In this document: piece after piece, positions 13,040-17,706 of the stretch | Numbering within the stretch: the stretch's first letter is position 1 | Layout of the letters: each line of letters opens with the position of its first letter | DNA from: an uncultured Clostridia bacterium | GTDB taxonomy: Bacteria; Bacillota; Clostridia; Christensenellales; CAG-138 | DNA length: 17,706 nucleotides | Direction: 5' to 3' | Assembly (NCBI GenBank): GCA_937894955.1 | Contig: CALAXO010000109.1 | Location: forward strand, 1-17,706 | The notes under the pieces: generated by a model | Database searches by the model: none | What the model was told of the DNA's origin: nothing | The model's input: the letters and a program-made list of their open reading frames with translations, nothing else | Made by a program: the position numbers and the translations under genes

Positions 13040-15634
13040 TTATACGGTCATTGCCATGCGGAGGATCGTTACGGCATCGGTGATGGTAACATTGCCGTCG
13101 CCGTCAACATCGGCTGCATTCACATTGATGTTTGTAACGGTGCCCATTGCATAGCGCATTGCAAGCAGTGCATCGCTTACGGTAACGTTGCCGTCGCCGT
13201 CGGAATCGCCGGGGATCGCATTGGAATGATATTCAACATCGTCAAGATATGCACAGTCATCGTTGCGGTTGACGCTGCCGTCCTTGGTGTATTTCCACTC
13301 AAAGTTGTAGGTGCCGGAGGTGGCTGCGGTATAGGTGTATTCCTCCCATGCAATGTTGCCGGACTTTGCGAACACCTGAGTGTTGTTTGCGGTGAAGATA
13401 AACTTGTCGTAGTTCTGTTCGCTGCTGACCTTGCAGCGGAAGGTGAGGGTTTCGCCCGCGCTCATGGTAAGGCTGAGAGAGATTGCGGAGGTGCTGTTGT
13501 TCACGCCCTCGTTGCCGCTCTTTGCATAATCATCGATAACCGCCCAGGGATAGCTGCCCGCGGTGGTGAAGTTCAGCTCGCCGCCGGGAACGTTGAGTGC
13601 GGATTCGAGGGTGTAGAGCAGGTTAACTTCCTTAACCCATGCGCAGTCGCTGCCCGCTGCACCGCTGCCGTCCTTAACATAGCGGAAAGCAAAGGTGTGG
13701 TCGCCGCTTTCTTCAATGAGGTAATCGTACTGAGTCCAATCCGATGCGGTTGAAACTTCAAGAACAACATTTCCGTCAACAACAAACTGGAACTTATCGC
13801 CTGCGCCGCCGTCGAACTTGTAGTTGAAGCGGAAGGTAAGTCCGGAATTGATGTTTGCGGAGGTGCCGATTTCGGAGGTGCTGTTGTTCACGCCCGCATT
13901 GCCGCTCTTTGCGGCATTGCCGTCAACGGTCCAGGGATAGTTGTTGCCTTCGAACAGGAAGTTGCCGTTGCCGGTGTTGATAACGGAGCTGAGAGTTTCC
14001 TCAAGCACAACGTTGCGGATGTAGGCCTTGTCGTCGCCGGCCGCGCCGCTTGCATCCTTGCTGAATTCCCAAGTGAGGAGCACATCGCCGTGGGTGGGAA
14101 TGTAGCAGGTGTAGGTCTGCCAGTTTTGGCTTCCGCTTGCGGAGAACAGTTCTTCGCCGTTTGCAAGGAGACGGAGGAAGTCGTGGTTCTGTTCGCTGCT
14201 GACTTTGTATTCAAAGCTGATGCGCTGATATGCGCTGAGGGTTGCTTTTGCGCTGAGGACGGAAGTGCTGTTGTTCACGCCCGCATTGCCGCTGAATGCG
14301 CAGTTTTCATCCGCATTCCAAGGATATTCGCTTGTGGAAGTGAAGTGCAGGAAGCTGCCTTCGCCGTTGATGATATTGTCGAACTTAAGCAGGTCGGTAA
14401 CGTTCAGAATACCGGTGCCGCCGCCTTCGATGCCGACATCGATGGCAGCACCCTTGAGAGTGTTGATAACTTCGAATGCGCCCATGTCGGGGTTGAAGGT
14501 TTTAAGAAGTGCGCATGCTGCCGCAACGTGCGGAGTCGCCATGCTGGTGCCGTCCATTTCGGTGTAACCGCCGCCCATACGGACGCTGCGGATGCCGACA
14601 CCGGGAGCGGTAATGTCAACGATTTCGCCTACGTTGGAGAAACCGGCCATACGCTTGTTCCTGTCGTGTGCCGCAACGGTAACGCAGTCGGGAACGTTTG
14701 CGGGGCAGCGGGTGGAAGCGTCGGAACCGTAGTTGTTGCCCGCCGCAACGCAGTAAACGATGTTGTTGCGCGCCATACCTTCGGCAACGACTTCAACGTA
14801 TGCATTGTGGTCGCTGTCACAGGGGCCGCTGAGGCTGAGGTTTGCCGCAACCGCGCCGTTGAGGGAAGCATATTCCATTGCAAGAATGATCTCTGCGGAA
14901 TCACCGTAACCCTCGGCATCGAGAACTTTCAGAGGCATGATTTTGACGTTGGGAAGGTTGCCGTCAAGGATGGTGCCTGCGCAGTGGGAACCGTGGCCGT
15001 GGTCATCCTCGGGGTTGCTGTCGTTGTTTATAAAGTCATAGCCCGGAACGGATCTGCCGACAAGATAGGGGTGATCGCTGTCGTAACCGGTGTCGATAAC
15101 GGCAACGATTATTTCGGGAAGGTTTTCAACACCGCCGGCATAGTCGAGCATCCACTCGTTGTAGTTGAAAGCATCAACATAGTCCGCACCATAGCCCCAG
15201 CTGAGGAATTCGTTCACGCCGGGTTCCTGATCCGCCTGCATGACGATATCGGGTTCGGCATACTGAACGCCCTTTACAAGCTCAAAAGCTTCGGCCGCTT
15301 TGCGCGCTTCTTCGGAAGTTCTGTACTGAATAATGTGCCAGTCATTGTAGCCGTTTACATGCGCAACGGAGCCGGTGTAGTCCGGCTCTTCGGCGCTCTT
15401 GACGATGATTCGTCCGTTTGCATAGGGATCGGTATCCGCTGCTTTTTTGGTATATTCAACAGAATACTTTTCGGTCATGTTGTGCAGTCTGCCGGCAAAA
15501 GCAAGCAGATCTTCGCTGCGCTTTGCGTTATCGGCAGCGGTGACGGTCTCTTCGGCAAAGCTGCCGATGGGAACGATGAGACTGAAGCACATGATGAGCG
15601 AAAGCAGCAGTGCAGCAGTTTTTCTGATGTTCAT
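13040..15634 (-). CDS. Secreted subtilisin-like (S8) protease with three beta-sandwich modules and dockerin
   Basis: 864 aa. ATG at 15634 with GGAGG 8 nt upstream. Signal peptide at 1-27. Propeptide of the I9 inhibitor type (about 55-133; ends VQYAEPDIVM). S8 catalytic domain (about 140-420) with Asp181 (VIDTGYD), His214 (HGHGSHCAGT), oxyanion Asn300 (AAGNN) and Ser364 (DGTSMATPHVA), so the triad is intact. Then three related modules (about 428-545, 557-670, 684-800), each with YPW, GNxGVNNSTS and a W/F-x-Y-x-KDxS segment; they resemble jelly-roll beta-sandwich accessory domains of clostridial secreted proteins, ligand unknown. The C-terminal dockerin (807-862) has loops DSDGDGNVT and DVDGDGNVT. 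Inference: an exported peptidase docked onto a cohesin scaffold. It has its own promoter and terminator. Confidence 0.95.
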   Translation of the reverse strand: MNIRKTAALLLSLIMCFSLIVPIGSFAEETVTAADNAKRSEDLLAFAGRLHNMTEKYSVEYTKKAADTDPYANGRIIVKSAEEPDYTGSVAHVNGYNDWHIIQYRTSEEARKAAEAFELVKGVQYAEPDIVMQADQEPGVNEFLSWGYGADYVDAFNYNEWMLDYAGGVENLPEIIVAVIDTGYDSDHPYLVGRSVPGYDFINNDSNPEDDHGHGSHCAGTILDGNLPNVKIMPLKVLDAEGYGDSAEIILAMEYASLNGAVAANLSLSGPCDSDHNAYVEVVAEGMARNNIVYCVAAGNNYGSDASTRCPANVPDCVTVAAHDRNKRMAGFSNVGEIVDITAPGVGIRSVRMGGGYTEMDGTSMATPHVAAACALLKTFNPDMGAFEVINTLKGAAIDVGIEGGGTGILNVTDLLKFDNIINGEGSFLHFTSTSEYPWNADENCAFSGNAGVNNSTSVLSAKATLSAYQRISFEYKVSSEQNHDFLRLLANGEELFSASGSQNWQTYTCYIPTHGDVLLTWEFSKDASGAAGDDKAYIRNVVLEETLSSVINTGNGNFLFEGNNYPWTVDGNAAKSGNAGVNNSTSEIGTSANINSGLTFRFNYKFDGGAGDKFQFVVDGNVVLEVSTASDWTQYDYLIEESGDHTFAFRYVKDGSGAAGSDCAWVKEVNLLYTLESALNVPGGELNFTTAGSYPWAVIDDYAKSGNEGVNNSTSAISLSLTMSAGETLTFRCKVSSEQNYDKFIFTANNTQVFAKSGNIAWEEYTYTAATSGTYNFEWKYTKDGSVNRNDDCAYLDDVEYHSNAIPGDSDGDGNVTVSDALLAMRYAMGTVTNINVNAADVDGDGNVTITDAVTILRMAMTV
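13235..14353 (-). repeat. Three diverged repeats encoding C-terminal modules of the protease
   Basis: Modules lie at about 14353-14000, 13966-13625 and 13585-13235. The plus-strand text GTGCTGTTGTTCACGCCC recurs near 13491, 13876 and 14269, marking the conserved GVNNSTS core. Protein similarity is clear along the length, while DNA is highly conserved only around this core. Confidence 0.8.
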
Positions 15635-15715
15635 TCGGTTTTCCTCCGTGTTATGTTTGTTGATTCGCTGCGGTGCATATCGTGTTTAAAACGCCGAAGC
15701 AAATCTGTCCGTATA

Positions 15716-15744
15716 ATATTATCAGAAACGGGGACTGAAGTCAA
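15716..15744 (-). promoter_or_regulatory. Sigma-A promoter of the protease gene
   Basis: On the minus strand TTGACT (15744-15739), 17-nt spacer, TAATAT (15721-15716). Predicted start is near 15709, giving a leader of about 75 nt. Confidence 0.65.
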
Positions 15745-15822
15745 GAAAAATCTATAATCTATCGAAAAATGGAATGAATTCAATTTGAAGTACAAAAAGG
15801 GAAGTAATCACATTTAAAAATG

Positions 15823-15879
15823 AAAAAACTGCATTTGCGCAGCAGCAAATAGAAATGCCTGCATTTTGCGCAAAAGCAG
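15823..15879 (-). terminator. Possible terminator of the C39-like peptidase gene
   Basis: Two hairpins follow the stop codon on the minus strand: CTGCTTTTGCGCAAAATGCAG (15879-15859; arms CTGC/GCAG plus a TTTTGC/GCAAAA palindrome), then ATTTGC/GCAAAT (15850-15833) followed by GCAG and a U run (from A 15828-15823). The second can also pair as CTGC/GCAG directly before the U run. Stems are AT-rich and weaker than the other terminators here. Confidence 0.5.
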
Positions 15880-15912
15880 CTTGTTAATTAACTTAATTTA
15901 ACCGATGTATGC

Positions 15913-17640
15913 TCAAAATGCGCGTGCCGCAAGCAGCCTCCGCATCAACATCAGAGCATCGACGGAATCAACGGTGCCGTCCCCGTTCACATCACAGGCG
16001 GCGAGCAGGATTCCGGGAACACGGATGCCCATTGAGTGGCGAAGAATGCTCAGCGCGTCCGTAAATTCAACCGCGCCGTTGCCGTCCGCATCGCCGATAA
16101 GGTAAGGCAGGCCGAAATTGGCATATACATTGAGATTGCTTTGAACATGGCCGAAATCTTCAGACCAGCCGTAAAAAACATAACCGTTGTGTATGGGCAG
16201 CGGAGGTTCAACGGCAGAAAAACCGTAGTATATGTTTTGCTGCGAAAGGACTTCGCGCGTCATCCCGTCCTTAAATGTGACTGTGTACGTGCGCAGCGGC
16301 TCAAGCTCAATCGAAAACGGGCAGACGAGGATCTCCGTAAACGTTTCGGTCCGGCTTGTGAGAGAGGAGCTTGCCGTAACAATCGCTTTAAGCTCGTAGG
16401 CATAATGCCCTGCGGCAAGGCTTCCGAAACGGAGTGCGGCGTCAACAGCCGTGCCGGATATGTCAAACCCGCCGTGAACGCCCGGCAGCACCGCGGCGGA
16501 CATGAGCGTGTCCGCGTCCCTGTCCGCAAACCTGCCCTCAATGCGCGTTATACTGTGCCGTGAAACAACGGTCTGCGTAAGCGCGAATGACCTTCCGAGA
16601 GGGAGCGTTCCCTGCGGGATTGTTTCGGACTGAATTTCGATATCATCTAAAAACCGCACAAATTCAATTTCGCTCTGCTTTACATAAAGATGCGAACCGT
16701 TAACAAACACTTGGTGCCAGCTTTGCCCGAGGGTGTTTACAAGGTCGCCTGTTACAACGAGCTTTTCGCCGACAGAGGCGGTTGAAACGGCAACCGAGCC
16801 GAACCCCGCGCTTGCGTCGCAGGGAAGGGAGAACAGCACTGCGCTTGATTTGACCTGCGCTTCAAGATGCGTCATTTCAAAGCTGCACCGGGAGATGTAG
16901 TCCGAATCGTTGGGGTTATTGCCTGCATAGATGCACAGCCTGCTGACGTACGGATAACGGGAATCCAGCGCAACATCCGCGTTTCCCGCAACATTGTTCA
17001 GAGAGTCCATGATATAAACACGACCTTCCGCAATGCTTTTTGCATTATCAACGGCAACATAATGCCCATAGTTTTTTACGGTCAGAATAACATGCTTATC
17101 CTGCCGCACATAGCTCATTATCTTTTCCTGCATTGCGGCGGAGGACGAATCACCCTCGTAATATTCCATCCCTTCAAATTCAAGCCCGTCTATCATCTGC
17201 GCGGGCTTGTACCAATACAGATTGCCGTTGTCGCTCAGACCGCCGTTGGCATTAAGCCAGTTAACAAGCGCTGCAACGTTGAACGTGTCGGATGTTCTGT
17301 ATCCGCTTTGAATAATTATCTTTGTTACAGATGTTACAAGGCAGCCGATCTGCGCCACTGTTTTTCCGCTTGCGCCCATCGGGAGATATCCCCAGCGCGG
17401 GTCGCGCTGCGCCCATTTGCGGTAATCCTCCGCATCCTTTTCGGAAACGGCTTCGGCGTCAAACGGCGGTTCGTCCGAAAGCTCATCGGGAATATCGGAC
17501 AATAAATAATTATTGTCGGACTTTTCGCTTTTTTCAGTGTTTGTGTCAGCAACGGAAAAACCGCTGAAAACAGACACAAACAGCATCGAAACGGCAATAA
17601 AAATTAAAAAAAGATTGTGAAGTTTTTTGTTGTTATTCAT
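15913..17640 (-). CDS. Secreted C39-like cysteine peptidase with InlB-type repeat and dockerin
   Basis: 575 aa. ATG at 17640 follows GAGGAAAG. Signal peptide about 1-31 (SVADT). An acidic linker (38-75) precedes a papain-like C39_2-type domain (about 76-240): WAQRDPRWGYLPMG, then Cys100 (IGCLVTS), His193 (GHYVAVD) and Asp212/Asn215 (YIMDSLNN) as the likely catalytic set. Residues about 264-328 resemble a bacterial SH3-like module (SHLYVKQSEIEFV). Residues 340-450 are an unassigned beta-rich region. One InlB-type repeat (451-510; YTVTFKD, GYVFYGW) precedes a C-terminal dockerin (514-573) with loops DADGNGAVE and DVNGDGTVD. C39_2 proteins may be peptidases or peptidoglycan-related; the substrate is not evident. 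The same repeat and dockerin types occur in the protein at 3-2123, linking the two ends of the window. Confidence 0.92.
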   Translation of the reverse strand: MNNNKKLHNLFLIFIAVSMLFVSVFSGFSVADTNTEKSEKSDNNYLLSDIPDELSDEPPFDAEAVSEKDAEDYRKWAQRDPRWGYLPMGASGKTVAQIGCLVTSVTKIIIQSGYRTSDTFNVAALVNWLNANGGLSDNGNLYWYKPAQMIDGLEFEGMEYYEGDSSSAAMQEKIMSYVRQDKHVILTVKNYGHYVAVDNAKSIAEGRVYIMDSLNNVAGNADVALDSRYPYVSRLCIYAGNNPNDSDYISRCSFEMTHLEAQVKSSAVLFSLPCDASAGFGSVAVSTASVGEKLVVTGDLVNTLGQSWHQVFVNGSHLYVKQSEIEFVRFLDDIEIQSETIPQGTLPLGRSFALTQTVVSRHSITRIEGRFADRDADTLMSAAVLPGVHGGFDISGTAVDAALRFGSLAAGHYAYELKAIVTASSSLTSRTETFTEILVCPFSIELEPLRTYTVTFKDGMTREVLSQQNIYYGFSAVEPPLPIHNGYVFYGWSEDFGHVQSNLNVYANFGLPYLIGDADGNGAVEFTDALSILRHSMGIRVPGILLAACDVNGDGTVDSVDALMLMRRLLAARAF

Positions 17641-17659
17641 CTTTCCTCACCCCAAACGG

Positions 17660-17665
17660 ATTATA
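17660..17665 (-). promoter_or_regulatory. Possible -10 box of the C39-like peptidase gene
   Basis: TATAAT on the minus strand at 17665-17660, about 20 bp before the ATG, so the leader would consist of little more than the ribosome binding site. The -35 is poor (TTGTAT at 17690-17685 with a 19-nt spacer). Confidence 0.4.
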
Positions 17666-17706
17666 GCGCAGAATTACTTGAACAATACAAGCGAGGCATA
17701 AATCGT

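Noticed and set aside
14090..15757. 555-codon open frame on the plus strand
   Set aside because: It is antisense to the S8 protease, whose catalytic motifs and modules are unmistakable. The frame is open because of the codon bias of the real gene, and its product shows no domain.

Overview
The window looks like chromosome of a Gram-positive Clostridia-type bacterium, most likely an uncultured gut lineage near the Oscillospirales/Ruminococcaceae. That rests on the gene order ftsK-rimO-pgsA with recA nearby, strong AAGGAG/GGAGG ribosome binding sites, consensus sigma-A promoters, a tRNA with encoded CCA, and secreted proteins built from cohesin, dockerin and InlB B-type repeat modules. The lineage is inferred from gene content only.

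Layout. Positions 3-2123 (+) hold the 3' part of a large modular surface or secreted protein: InlB-type repeats, cohesin-like, internal dockerin, second cohesin-like, three more InlB-type repeats, C-terminal dockerin. Positions 2319-3182 (+) hold a small secreted protein with one cohesin-like domain and an expanded dockerin of three calcium-binding segments, two of them exact 102-bp copies. A bidirectional terminator separates this from recA (minus, 3349-4386). Next on the plus strand come tRNA-Leu(GAG) with a perfect TTGACA-17-TATAAT promoter, a 55-aa membrane peptide, a cytidine-deaminase-family enzyme and a CDP-alcohol phosphatidyltransferase. From 6615 onward all genes are on the minus strand: an unrecognised membrane-anchored protein with a long repeat-bearing leader, then (in transcription order) ftsK, rimO and pgsA as one operon, a subtilisin-like protease ending in a dockerin (13040-15634), and a C39-like peptidase with an InlB-type repeat and a dockerin (15913-17640).

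How they fit together. The housekeeping core covers recombination (RecA), chromosome translocation (FtsK), ribosomal protein S12 methylthiolation (RimO) and phospholipid synthesis (two CDP-alcohol transferases). It is flanked on both sides by secreted proteins carrying cohesins or dockerins. The visible catalytic partners are two peptidases, and no carbohydrate-active domain is recognisable. The parts suggest a protease-loaded, cellulosome-like calcium-dependent assembly. That is inference: no cohesin-dockerin pairing can be proved from sequence alone, and no cell-wall anchor (SLH domain or LPXTG) is visible here.

The least ordinary signals are the internal dockerin with a different sequence signature from the terminal one, the exact dockerin duplication, the 17-bp repeats that would place four Shine-Dalgarno-like AAGGAG motifs in one mRNA leader, and a perfect inverted repeat over the recA promoter.
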